In this document: positions 13,742-21,322 of the stretch, one piece after another
Numbering within the stretch: position 1 is the first letter of the stretch
How the letters are laid out: every line of letters begins with the position of its first letter
Assembly (NCBI GenBank): GCA_044360075.1
Contig: JBIKLA010000004.1
Coordinates: 1 to 64,000 of the forward strand
Direction: 5' to 3'
Source: OMII01 sp947467385
GTDB lineage: Bacteria > Bdellovibrionota_C > UBA2361 > OMII01
DNA: 64,000 bases
Translations under genes and position numbers: made by a program
The notes under the pieces: model-generated
Seen by the model: the letters and a program-made list of their open reading frames with translations, nothing else
Told to the model about the DNA's origin: nothing
Database searches by the model: none

Positions 13742-15691
13742 TCACTCAAGGCCCAGAAGATCCGCCAGTTCTTCGTCGCCCCGCTGCGCCACAAGCTCCC
13801 CGCCCGGCTCGCTAAGGTGATTCCAAAACATTGATGCGTCCTTGTCCTGTACAACTCGATCTACGTACAGAAACTCGCGCCCTTCCTTCACCTGGCAGTA
13901 CTCCTCGTCGCACAGGTAGCGGAAGGGATCGAAGAACAGGACCCCGGTCCGGCCCTCAAGAGCGGACGCAAGCTTGCTCCGGTAGCCTCCGTCGTTGCGC
14001 TCCGCGTCAGCGCGCGGAATGCGGCAGTCTTTCCCCTTCTTGAGGCTAAATGATCGGGTGACACACTCAAGGGGATTTGCTCCTTGGGGTGGCCCATAAA
14101 AGATCACTAGGCGCTTGCCCTTTGCAAGCCAGTAATCAACCGTTTCGCGCAGCGCCCGGGCGAAGGACTCGGCCGACTCCGGCGATGCGTTCGGCATCAA
14201 GTAGTACACCTTGCCATTGATGTACTGCCGCCAATCAAGCGCAAGTATAACCGTTTCCACTTGGCTGAGGTCAGTCGCGGACAACGCAGCCGAAATGAGC
14301 TCTCGGCACGGCGGGGGCCCATAGTTAAACAGGGGTGCGCACTGCCCACGCTCATACTGCTTAAAGGCAAAATGCTTTGACTTTGAGAGCTCAACGAGGG
14401 CGGACGCGTACGGAGCAGAGAAGCTATCGCCCAAGAGGAGCACCGTAGGGGGCTCCGTCTGAGTGTGCGGATGGCACCAGTCATCGCCATACCGGGTTTT
14501 TGTCACCTCGTAGCACGATTCCTTAAAGGTATAGGCAAACGCGTCCGGTGGCAGCATGGTGGCCGCTCTCCGCCCCGGAAATCCTCCCGTTAGCCACGCC
14601 GCAGCACCCAGGCTTGAAACCAAGACGAGCCCAGTTATCAGGCTAGCCACCCAGAAGCGGCGATGGCGGCTGCGGCGTATGGGCGCCTCAATGAGGTGGT
14701 AGGTCACTACAGAAAGGAGAACGCTGAGCACCAGAATCCACAGACGAATCTTGAGGGCCGGCTCGCCCGCAGAAAGGATCGTTGCGACAGAGATGAAAGG
14801 CCAGTGCCAGAGGTAGAGCGGATAGCTGATTCTGCCCAGGTAGGTTATCGCTCGATTTGACAGCGCAATCGATTGAGCAAGGCTCGGCTGCCGCACGGCG
14901 ATGATCGCCGCTGCTCCAATCGTCGGCAACAAGGCGAGCCACGTCGGATAGGGCTTGCCCGCCTCAATCGACCACGCGCCAGCTCCAATCGCGGCTACTC
15001 CAGCGCCAAAGAGTAAAAGCCGACCCGCCGTCAGCGCTGCCGAACGCCCTGCTGGCGGAAATCGCCGATGCATTAGTTGGAGAATCGCCCCGATAAGAAG
15101 CTCCCATGCTCGAGTGACCGGTGAGTAAAAGGCCTGCACCTGGTGCATGGGGGCCACGGCAATGGCAAGCGCAAAGGTTCCTGCCGCGATAAGCACCAAC
15201 GGAACCATCGGCCGCACGCGAGCCTTTGTGAGCGCAAACAAAAGAAGCGGATAGGCGATGTAGAACTGCTCCTCAACCCCGAGCGACCACAGGTGAAGCA
15301 GCGGCTTGGTCTGGGCATCAGGATTGAAGTAGTTGGTTGTCAATATAAGCAGGATGTTTGACGAGAAGAGGCCAGCCGCGACGACCTGCTTTCCTAAATC
15401 GAGGAGCTCGTTGGCAAAGAGCGCAAGCCATCCAATTACGAGGACGGCGAGAAGGACGGTCAGCAGTGACGGCAGGAGCCGGATTATTCGGCGGGCATAG
15501 AAGCCACCGATCGAGAACGTTCCCCGGTCGAGGGCCTCAGCCAGTATCCCCGTAATGAGGTACCCCGAGATAACGAGGAAGACATCAACCCCAACAAAGC
15601 CTCCCGGAAGGAGGGAGGGAAAGAGGTGAAACATGAGGGTGAGCACAATCGCAATTGCGCGAAGCCCGTCTATATCATCTCGATGCTGCAT
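13742..15691 (-). CDS. Acyltransferase 3 / SGNH-domain protein, second copy
   Basis: A 649-residue protein with the same design as the one at 9499. The acyltransferase-3 part begins MQHRDDIDGLRAIAIVL, with the catalytic His in LMFHLFPS and RRIIRLLPSL. About ten membrane segments follow, then a periplasmic SGNH domain with VLLLGDSFSAPYAS. The usual D-x-x-H near the end is not intact: the sequence reads SMFWNHLSEPGG, so His and Asn-His-Leu-Ser are kept but Phe stands where Asp is expected. The start is the standard one for the family. It would acylate a surface glycan; whether the SGNH half is active is uncertain. Confidence 0.88.
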   Translation of the reverse strand: MQHRDDIDGLRAIAIVLTLMFHLFPSLLPGGFVGVDVFLVISGYLITGILAEALDRGTFSIGGFYARRIIRLLPSLLTVLLAVLVIGWLALFANELLDLGKQVVAAGLFSSNILLILTTNYFNPDAQTKPLLHLWSLGVEEQFYIAYPLLLFALTKARVRPMVPLVLIAAGTFALAIAVAPMHQVQAFYSPVTRAWELLIGAILQLMHRRFPPAGRSAALTAGRLLLFGAGVAAIGAGAWSIEAGKPYPTWLALLPTIGAAAIIAVRQPSLAQSIALSNRAITYLGRISYPLYLWHWPFISVATILSAGEPALKIRLWILVLSVLLSVVTYHLIEAPIRRSRHRRFWVASLITGLVLVSSLGAAAWLTGGFPGRRAATMLPPDAFAYTFKESCYEVTKTRYGDDWCHPHTQTEPPTVLLLGDSFSAPYASALVELSKSKHFAFKQYERGQCAPLFNYGPPPCRELISAALSATDLSQVETVILALDWRQYINGKVYYLMPNASPESAESFARALRETVDYWLAKGKRLVIFYGPPQGANPLECVTRSFSLKKGKDCRIPRADAERNDGGYRSKLASALEGRTGVLFFDPFRYLCDEEYCQVKEGREFLYVDRVVQDKDASMFWNHLSEPGGELVAQRGDEELADLLGLE

Positions 15692-15730
15692 GCCGGGCTA
15701 CAATACTAGGTGCACTTGAGTCACACAGCA

Positions 15731-16615
15731 CTACAAAGCGCGATCGCCAAGGATAAGCGCAAAGAAAAGCGGCAGGTAGATGACCGATGCCTTGAGCAGC
15801 GCCTTGGCGTCTTGGACCGACTTCGTCCGCGCAAGCTGAATGCCCATCGCAAGCATGCCTACCCCAAGAATACCCATCCCCCAGCCGTAGAGTGCCCCCG
15901 CCATCCCCGAGAGAACGGGCAGGAGCGATATCGGGATAAGAATTATGGAGAAGCCGATTATCTGGTTAAAGGTGCTGCGCCCATCCGGATGCACGACCGG
16001 CAGCATCTTGAAGCCACCGCGAGCGTAGTCCTCTTTGTACATCCACGCGATAGCGTAGAAGTGCGGGTGCTGCCACACAAACAGAATGAGGAAGATGATC
16101 CATGCGCCAAGCTCGAGCTTGCCAGACGCCGCAGTCCATCCACCAACAGGGGGAAGGGCCCCAGGTATCGCCCCGATCACCGTATTCCACCACGTGACCT
16201 TCTTAAGGGGTGTGTACACGAGCACGTACAGGAACACCGTCAGGAGCGAAATGAAGCCGGTTAGCAGGTTTACCTGCCATGCAAGGAGCCCCACTCCCAT
16301 GAGCACGAGCTGAACACCGAATGAGAGCGCCTGTTCCGGCGACACGTCCCCTGCGGGGAGGGGCCGCTTCTTGGTGCGGTGCATCAGCTCATCGCTGTCA
16401 CGCTCAAGGTAGTGGTTGAGCACTGCAGCACCCGCAGAGCTTAAAGCCGTCCCGAGCATCGTGATGAAAAATGTGTCGAGTGGTCGGAGGCTGCCGTCGG
16501 CACCAAGGAAGAAGCCCGCCGCGCTCATAACGAGCACCATGGTAAGAATGCGAGGCTTCGTCAGGCCTACGTAGGCCGATATTTTTCTGCTTCTGGGGCT
16601 CGTTGACAGTGCCAT
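15731..16615 (-). CDS. ctaB: Protoheme IX farnesyltransferase (heme O synthase)
   Basis: A 294-residue UbiA-superfamily prenyltransferase with about nine membrane spans. It transfers farnesyl from FPP to heme B to make heme O for terminal oxidases. The first Asp-rich motif is NHYLERDSDELMHRTKKRPLP and the second YKEDYARGGFKMLPVV; GLTKPRI marks the N terminus. The ATG at 16615 is taken; a TTG at 16621 is in frame. It follows lepB by 26 bp and is the last gene of a minus-strand run, although no cytochrome oxidase genes are seen in this window. Confidence 0.95.
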   Translation of the reverse strand: MALSTSPRSRKISAYVGLTKPRILTMVLVMSAAGFFLGADGSLRPLDTFFITMLGTALSSAGAAVLNHYLERDSDELMHRTKKRPLPAGDVSPEQALSFGVQLVLMGVGLLAWQVNLLTGFISLLTVFLYVLVYTPLKKVTWWNTVIGAIPGALPPVGGWTAASGKLELGAWIIFLILFVWQHPHFYAIAWMYKEDYARGGFKMLPVVHPDGRSTFNQIIGFSIILIPISLLPVLSGMAGALYGWGMGILGVGMLAMGIQLARTKSVQDAKALLKASVIYLPLFFALILGDRAL

Positions 16616-16641
16616 AGCCAAATGATGGTAGGTGCTTGCCC

Positions 16642-17334
16642 TTACCGTGTCAATCGCATCGGGGTCTCAGCAGAGTACCCGTTCCAGTAGGCAACTGTAG
16701 CCTTTCCAACAACTTGTTCGCGCACAACAAACGGGTTGCTCCAGAAGCGGGAATCGAAGGAGTCTGCCCTATTGTCGCCGAGCACAAAGAGCGCCCCCTG
16801 CGGGACAGCAAATGTCAGGGGTACCACCTGCGGCTTCCCCCACTCCGCGTACGGCTCGTTAAGCACCGCGCCATTAACGCGGACCTGAGTTCCCGATATC
16901 TCAACGATATCCCCCTCTCTTCCGATGACGCGCTTGACGAGGTCCTCGCCAGACTCATCCAGACTAGTCTTCGGATCGTCGCCCCGTCGAAACACTACGA
17001 TATCGCCCCGCTCTGGCTGGCTCCAGGGAACGACCGTCGAGCTTACAAACGGTACCCGCAGCCCGTAGCGAAGTTTCTCCACGAGTATGTAATCCTGGGC
17101 TCTGAGGGTCGGGTTCATCGACCCTGACGGCACGTAGAAGGCCTCAACAACAGAGCCCTTGAGCAGGACCGCCACAAAAAGAATAGCGGCCACCATCGCG
17201 CTAACCTGTCGCGCAAGGCGACCTGAGCGCCTCTTGCGCTTGTAACGATCTCGCTGTTTTTGCTTGAGCAGGCTGAATTCAGAAACCTGAGGAAAACCGC
17301 CATAAAACCCAGTGCTTTCGTGAGCGCCGGCCAT
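16642..17334 (-). CDS. lepB: Signal peptidase I (copy 1)
   Basis: A 230-residue S26 serine protease that cleaves signal peptides on the periplasmic face. One N-terminal anchor (about residues 45-65) follows a very basic stretch. The catalytic Ser is in YVPSGSMNPTL and the catalytic Lys in DLVKRVIGREGD; the box-E motif GDNRADSFDSR is intact. A strong AAGGAG site lies 5-6 nt before the ATG. A second, longer lepB lies 2.1 kb upstream in the same orientation. Both look catalytically complete, so substrate or timing differences may separate them. Confidence 0.95.
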   Translation of the reverse strand: MAGAHESTGFYGGFPQVSEFSLLKQKQRDRYKRKRRSGRLARQVSAMVAAILFVAVLLKGSVVEAFYVPSGSMNPTLRAQDYILVEKLRYGLRVPFVSSTVVPWSQPERGDIVVFRRGDDPKTSLDESGEDLVKRVIGREGDIVEISGTQVRVNGAVLNEPYAEWGKPQVVPLTFAVPQGALFVLGDNRADSFDSRFWSNPFVVREQVVGKATVAYWNGYSAETPMRLTR

Positions 17335-17412
17335 GGTTTCTCCTTGTTGGATTAGGCGGGCCGTACTAGCGCCACGCCTCCTACATTAGACAGGGTGAGG
17401 CACCTAGCGGGG

Positions 17413-17874
17413 CTAATCAAGTTTGGAGAGCTCTTCGTCGATCGCCCTCTGAAGCTCCGGAGACACGCGAGCCTCTTGCGGACCCGAAGTGCGAGAAGAC
17501 GCCTTTTTCCGCCTTAAAACGACAGCTACGGCAAGGGTGAGTCCGACGACTACAAAACCGATCGGTGCAAGCCACACCATCGTGCCAATGCCCTCAAAGA
17601 GCGGCACTGCGCGGTACTTGTCCCCAAAGCGGCTAAACACCGCCTGTAGGATCTGGTCGGTTGGAACCCCCTGCTCAAGCTTCTGGCGCATCTCAAGCTT
17701 AAGCTCGTGCGCTTTTGATGAGGGGCAGTCGTTCAGCGAGCGGCCAGGACAGAATGGGCTGAAGACCTGCTGGTACATCTCGTATGACTGCTTGTCGAGC
17801 GCCTCTGAGTTCGCGTCCGCACGGGCGAAGCTTGGCGCGCACAGAAGAAGTATCATGACAAAAAGCGCGCGCAT
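17413..17874 (-). CDS. CcmH/CycL-like cytochrome c biogenesis protein, atypical Cys motif
   Basis: A 153-residue protein with an N-terminal signal peptide (ending near ARADA), a short helical domain, one C-terminal membrane span (about 98-120) and a soluble tail. The order Cys-containing loop, SSKAHELKLEMRQKLEQG, FSRFGDKY, PLFEG..MVWLAP follows CcmH, which handles apocytochrome c thiols in the periplasm. Instead of the family LRCxxC the cysteines are spaced FCPGRSLNDCP (C-x7-C). No other ccm genes are nearby. Its ATG overlaps the pyrE stop by one base (TAATG), indicating translational coupling. Confidence 0.72.
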   Translation of the reverse strand: MRALFVMILLLCAPSFARADANSEALDKQSYEMYQQVFSPFCPGRSLNDCPSSKAHELKLEMRQKLEQGVPTDQILQAVFSRFGDKYRAVPLFEGIGTMVWLAPIGFVVVGLTLAVAVVLRRKKASSRTSGPQEARVSPELQRAIDEELSKLD

Positions 17875-18551
17875 TACGCCTCAAACGACGGGGCGCCAAA
17901 CTCGGCGCGGTACTCATCGATGCGGCTCTGGAGCGCGCTGTCTATCTGGAACCCAGAGCTGTTAGGCTTTGAGAGGTACGAGATAATATCGAAGATGGTA
18001 ATGATCGGGTGAATCTTAATGCCGAGCTCAGCCTCGGCCTCCTGCACCGCCGACAGCGTTCCCTTGCCCCGCTCGGCACGGTCGACCAGGATGACAACAC
18101 CCGCGACCTCAACGCCAAGGCGCTCGCGCAACACCGGCACCATCTCCTGAAGCGTTGTGCCGGCCGTAACGACATCCTCAACAAGCGCGACCTTCATGCC
18201 ACGCGAGAGCGGCGTGCCGACAAACTCTCCGCCCTCTCCTCGTGTCTTCGCCTCCTTGCGGTTGAAGCTGAAGCCGATGTTGGTGTCGAAGTTCTGCGAG
18301 AGGCTCATAGCGGTCGAGACACACAGCGGAATCCCCTTGTAGGCTGGACCAAACACGGCATCGGCCTTATGGAGCCCGAGGCTCACAAGTTTCTGGGCGT
18401 AGAAGTGCGCAAGCCGAGAGATCTTCTTGCCGTCATCGAAGCAGCCGGTATTGATGAAGTACGGCGCTTTGCGGCCTGACTTAAGAAGGAACTCGCCAAA
18501 CTTCAGGGCCTGGCTCTGAATGAGAAAATCGATCGCCTCTCCGGTCTTCAT
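17874..18551 (-). CDS. pyrE: Orotate phosphoribosyltransferase
   Basis: A 225-residue enzyme making OMP from orotate and PRPP in pyrimidine synthesis. The PRPP-binding motif is VALVEDVVTAGTT; the family segments LKSGRKAPYFIN, GPAYKGIPL and FSFNRKEAKTRGEGG (catalytic loop) are present. The ATG at 18551 gives the usual N terminus (MKTGEAIDFLIQSQALKFGEF) and follows a GGGGAGA site. It starts 7 nt after the ygfZ stop and overlaps the ccmH-like gene by one base. Confidence 0.95.
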   Translation of the reverse strand: MKTGEAIDFLIQSQALKFGEFLLKSGRKAPYFINTGCFDDGKKISRLAHFYAQKLVSLGLHKADAVFGPAYKGIPLCVSTAMSLSQNFDTNIGFSFNRKEAKTRGEGGEFVGTPLSRGMKVALVEDVVTAGTTLQEMVPVLRERLGVEVAGVVILVDRAERGKGTLSAVQEAEAELGIKIHPIITIFDIISYLSKPNSSGFQIDSALQSRIDEYRAEFGAPSFEA

Positions 18552-18558
18552 ACCGACA

Positions 18559-19458
18559 CTATCTCCCCGTACCCTTTGCGCGGCCCAGGATTGCTCCCGA
18601 GGCCCCAGCACACGTCACCGCGTCCCCGATACAATATTTCCCGCTACGAAGAAGCGCAAACACAAACGTCGATGGCCCCTCTGGATCTGGAGCCGCGGAA
18701 ACGACCTGCCCAATTCGCTCTTTCGACGCTGCGCATACCTCCATTCCGGCAGGCGGAGCGGCCAATCCGCTGAGCTGAATGCGCTCGAGAGCGCGCGGTA
18801 GCTTTCCAATCGCATCGCTTCGCTCAAGCACCTCCTGGCCCACATAGCACCCCTTTGAGAAGGACACTGCGTCATACAGGCCGCTCTCCGTGAGGATAAT
18901 TCCCTCGTTGACCTCGTCCGGGTAGGCCGGCGTGCCGTGCTTAATGCGCAGGAGCTCATAGCGTGCCGGCAGCATCGGTTCGGGGAGCTTCTCTCGGAGG
19001 AGCTTCGCTGCAGCGCCCCTCTCTATGCCGACGATGAGCAGGTCGGTACCGTGCTCGGCGAGGCGCGAATTATCCGCACATAAGAGCCTCGCCGGCTCAC
19101 TGACGGCGACCGCCGACCTAATGCTATCTGTTGTGCCCACAGCATGCACGAAGACGCTGGACTCCGACACGTCCTCAACCGACACGCGGTCAGCCACAAT
19201 GAAGCGCGAAAGAGCTGCTCGCACGCCCGCCGCGTCCCCGCCGTCGCAGGCGAGAAAAAAGAGATCGCTCCCCGCGCAGAACACCGTAAAAAGCCCCTCT
19301 ACCCGCCCCTGCGCCGTCAGCGCCGCAGCCCGCACCGACTGCCCGAGCTCAAGGGCGCGTATATCGTTCGAGAGGCGATTGTGAAGGTAGCGGCGCGCGT
19401 CCTTGCCGGAAACCTTAAGGACGATGGGCTGGGAAAAGATATGCCACTCGGTCATCAT
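18559..19458 (-). CDS. ygfZ: Folate-binding protein YgfZ/GcvT family
   Basis: A 299-residue protein related to the T protein of glycine cleavage but carrying the YgfZ signature KGCYVGQEVLERSDAIGKL, which holds the conserved Cys. In E. coli YgfZ works with folate in repair or assembly of Fe-S enzymes such as MiaB. ARRYLHNRLSNDIRAL and TAQGRVEGLFTVF match the N-terminal folate-binding half. The ATG at 19458 overlaps the upstream lepB stop as ATGA, a clear sign of coupling. The longer upstream frame lies over lepB and is a shadow. Confidence 0.9.
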   Translation of the reverse strand: MMTEWHIFSQPIVLKVSGKDARRYLHNRLSNDIRALELGQSVRAAALTAQGRVEGLFTVFCAGSDLFFLACDGGDAAGVRAALSRFIVADRVSVEDVSESSVFVHAVGTTDSIRSAVAVSEPARLLCADNSRLAEHGTDLLIVGIERGAAAKLLREKLPEPMLPARYELLRIKHGTPAYPDEVNEGIILTESGLYDAVSFSKGCYVGQEVLERSDAIGKLPRALERIQLSGLAAPPAGMEVCAASKERIGQVVSAAPDPEGPSTFVFALLRSGKYCIGDAVTCAGASGAILGRAKGTGR

Positions 19459-20186
19459 CGAATGACTGTTCCGATCCTCTTTGGGCTGTCCCACGACCAA
19501 AAGATGATGACCGCCTTGCCCTTGATGCGCTTGATGTCGAGGAAGGGATCCGTCCAGAAACGGGAGTCCTTCGACTCGTCGCGGTTGTCTCCCAACAGCA
19601 GGACATGCCCTGGCGGAATAGCGCGCGGGCCAAACTGCCCGTCCGGATTTCCGCCGTGCACCCACTGCGCGTATGGCTCCTCAAGCGGCTGTCCGTTGAT
19701 CAGCACCACGCCGCTGGGCCGGCCACTGCTGGCCCCGATCTCCCCCGGGCGCACCTCAATCGTGTCGCCAGGGAGGCCAATCACGCGCTTAATGATGTGA
19801 ATTGCTGAGTCATCCTCGCGCGGCGTGCGCGGGTCGTCGGGACGCGTGAAAACGACAACGTCACCCCGCTTCGGCTGGTTCCACTCGTACACTGTATCGG
19901 TAATGAACGGCAGCCGAAGGCCATACCAGAACTTGAGAACGAGGATGTAGTCCCCAATCTGGAGCGTCTGCTTCATTGAGCCCGAGGGGATCTTAAAGGG
20001 CTCAATAATACAAGAGCGGAGGGTGAAGGCGATTGCCAAGATGACGCACAACGTCTGGACAAAGGACACGGCCTCGGCGACGAAGCCCTTCTTGGGCTCG
20101 CCGGGCGTGGAGGTGTCCTGCTTGCGATCTGCCGGTTGGGGTGGCGACGACATAAACTTAACCGCCTTTTGTTCCGCTTCCGTCAC
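19455..20186 (-). CDS. lepB: Signal peptidase I (copy 2)
   Basis: A 243-residue S26 peptidase. After a hydrophilic 33-residue N terminus comes one anchor (about 37-57), then the catalytic Ser in FKIPSGSMKQTL, the catalytic Lys in HIIKRVIGLPGD and GDNRDESKDSR. It is longer in the middle than copy 1. The GTG at 20186 is chosen because GAGGAG lies 9 nt upstream; the in-frame ATG at 20153 has no such site. It is the first gene of the run lepB-ygfZ-pyrE-ccmH-like-lepB-ctaB. Confidence 0.94.
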   Translation of the reverse strand: MTEAEQKAVKFMSSPPQPADRKQDTSTPGEPKKGFVAEAVSFVQTLCVILAIAFTLRSCIIEPFKIPSGSMKQTLQIGDYILVLKFWYGLRLPFITDTVYEWNQPKRGDVVVFTRPDDPRTPREDDSAIHIIKRVIGLPGDTIEVRPGEIGASSGRPSGVVLINGQPLEEPYAQWVHGGNPDGQFGPRAIPPGHVLLLGDNRDESKDSRFWTDPFLDIKRIKGKAVIIFWSWDSPKRIGTVIR

Positions 20187-20280
20187 GAATAGATGCTCCT
20201 CGCATTGGGTGCTCAGACTGGTATACGGGGCGCAACCGGTAACGTCAATGCAGGTTAGCTGTGGTTTTGGGGGAAAGCGC

Positions 20281-20323
20281 CAAAAGCAGAAGGCCGCGGG
20301 AACTTTCGTTCTAACCGCGGCCT
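20281..20323 (-). terminator. Probable terminator after the 106-residue protein gene
   Basis: On the minus strand AGGCCGCGG, a loop of about 14 nt, then CCGCGGCCTT and CTGCTTTT. The GC stem is strong (8-9 bp) but the T tract is short and set back. It lies 29 nt after the stop of the gene at 20352. Confidence 0.55.
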
Positions 20324-20351
20324 GCCTGAGAGAATGTTGTAGAGAGATGAA

Positions 20352-20672
20352 TTACGCGCTGAATCCCTGACGCTTTCCGAACACCACCGTACTGCAGTCA
20401 ACCTCAACCTTGGGATCCTTAGCCGTTACCTTCGATACAAAGATGCCGGGCTCAAATGCGCGCTCCTTAAGAAGCTCTATCTTCTCGCGGTCAGGAATCG
20501 TCATGTTCGCTGTGATGGAGAAGTTAATCTCAACAACCACATGCCCCGGAGTGTCATCGACTATCTTCGTAATCATCCCATAAAGCGGGTACGTCGATCC
20601 GACCTCAACGTCGCCAAACTTCACTTCACAGTTTGTCTTGTCAAAAAAGTTCGGGGTCTTTGCATTTTCCAT
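20352..20672 (-). CDS. Hypothetical protein, 106 residues
   Basis: I do not recognise this family. It is a soluble, mostly beta-strand protein without signal peptide or membrane segment: KFGDVEVGSTYPLYGMITKI, HVVVEINFSITANMTI, then a helix (REKIELLKERAF) and a final strand pair ending STVVFGKRQGFSA. The coding call rests on a good GAAGGTG site 8 nt upstream of the ATG, ordered secondary structure and a hairpin terminator downstream. It is the start of a single-gene transcript between lepB and a lipoprotein gene. Confidence 0.65.
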   Translation of the reverse strand: MENAKTPNFFDKTNCEVKFGDVEVGSTYPLYGMITKIVDDTPGHVVVEINFSITANMTIPDREKIELLKERAFEPGIFVSKVTAKDPKVEVDCSTVVFGKRQGFSA

Positions 20673-20902
20673 TTGAGCACCTTCAAAAAGCTCTACAACC
20701 TATACCCCCTTGTCCGCCGGCCCTGGGGAAGTGCTTCTATTTTCGACCAGAAAGACCCCTAAAACACCCTAACAGATTGAAACCAGGGCGTTATTTTTCA
20801 GTTACTCTCAAGCTCCACAGGCCCTCTTGTCTATGATCCGGGCGACGCAGCTCTCACGAGCGGCGCAAAAGCCCCTAGGTGCGCCCGGCGCTGCAGGGGG
20901 GC

Positions 20903-20908
20903 TATAAT
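20903..20908 (+). promoter_or_regulatory. Perfect -10 element before the small lipoprotein gene
   Basis: TATAAT lies 36 bp before the ATG at 20944. The region 17 bp upstream is GC-rich and has no TTGACA-like hexamer, so the promoter may be activator-dependent or the match accidental. Confidence 0.4.
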
Positions 20909-20943
20909 GCTGGAATCGCCCCCCTAGGACTCGCGTGCCCCTG

Positions 20944-21315
20944 ATGCCGTTGCCCCTCCACCACTTCCGACTCATCCTCTGCATAGCCCTCCTCGTGCTC
21001 CCACTCATGGGATGCTCCCGCGACCAAGCCCCTGCAGGTCGCATCATGGTCAAGAACGACTCCCAGGACTCTGAGTACAACGTGATCTCCGTTTCCGGCG
21101 GCGGCATGAGCGTGTACTTGAAGCCCGGCGAGAGGGTTGTCCTGCCGGCCAGCACCCGAACTCTCTCGGTGCAGCGCCGGTACAAGGACTACACCCGCTC
21201 CTACTCAGTTGAGTGCCCGCAGCCAGGGGCACGCGGAATTTTTATCAAGCTTATCGACATCCATGTGAACCGGATCGCAGGCGGATGCAAAACTACCCGG
21301 GCGTCGAAAGGGTAG
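20944..21315 (+). CDS. Small lipoprotein, unknown function
   Basis: A 123-residue protein with a type II signal peptide; the lipobox is LVLPLMGC, so it should be acylated at Cys and anchored to a membrane. The mature part is short, with strands (GRIMVKNDSQDSEYNVISV, GGMSVYLKPGERVVLP, TLSVQRRYKDY) ending in a cysteine-containing segment. No family is recognised. The ATG at 20944 is preferred over an in-frame GTG at 20935. It converges on mnmE, with 7 bp between the stops. Confidence 0.7.
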   Translation: MPLPLHHFRLILCIALLVLPLMGCSRDQAPAGRIMVKNDSQDSEYNVISVSGGGMSVYLKPGERVVLPASTRTLSVQRRYKDYTRSYSVECPQPGARGIFIKLIDIHVNRIAGGCKTTRASKG

Positions 21316-21322
21316 CCCCTCC

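Noticed and set aside
18559..19665. Long N-terminal extension of the YgfZ-like protein
   Set aside because: The first 69 codons overlap lepB in another frame; the ATGA junction at 19455-19458 is the natural start.
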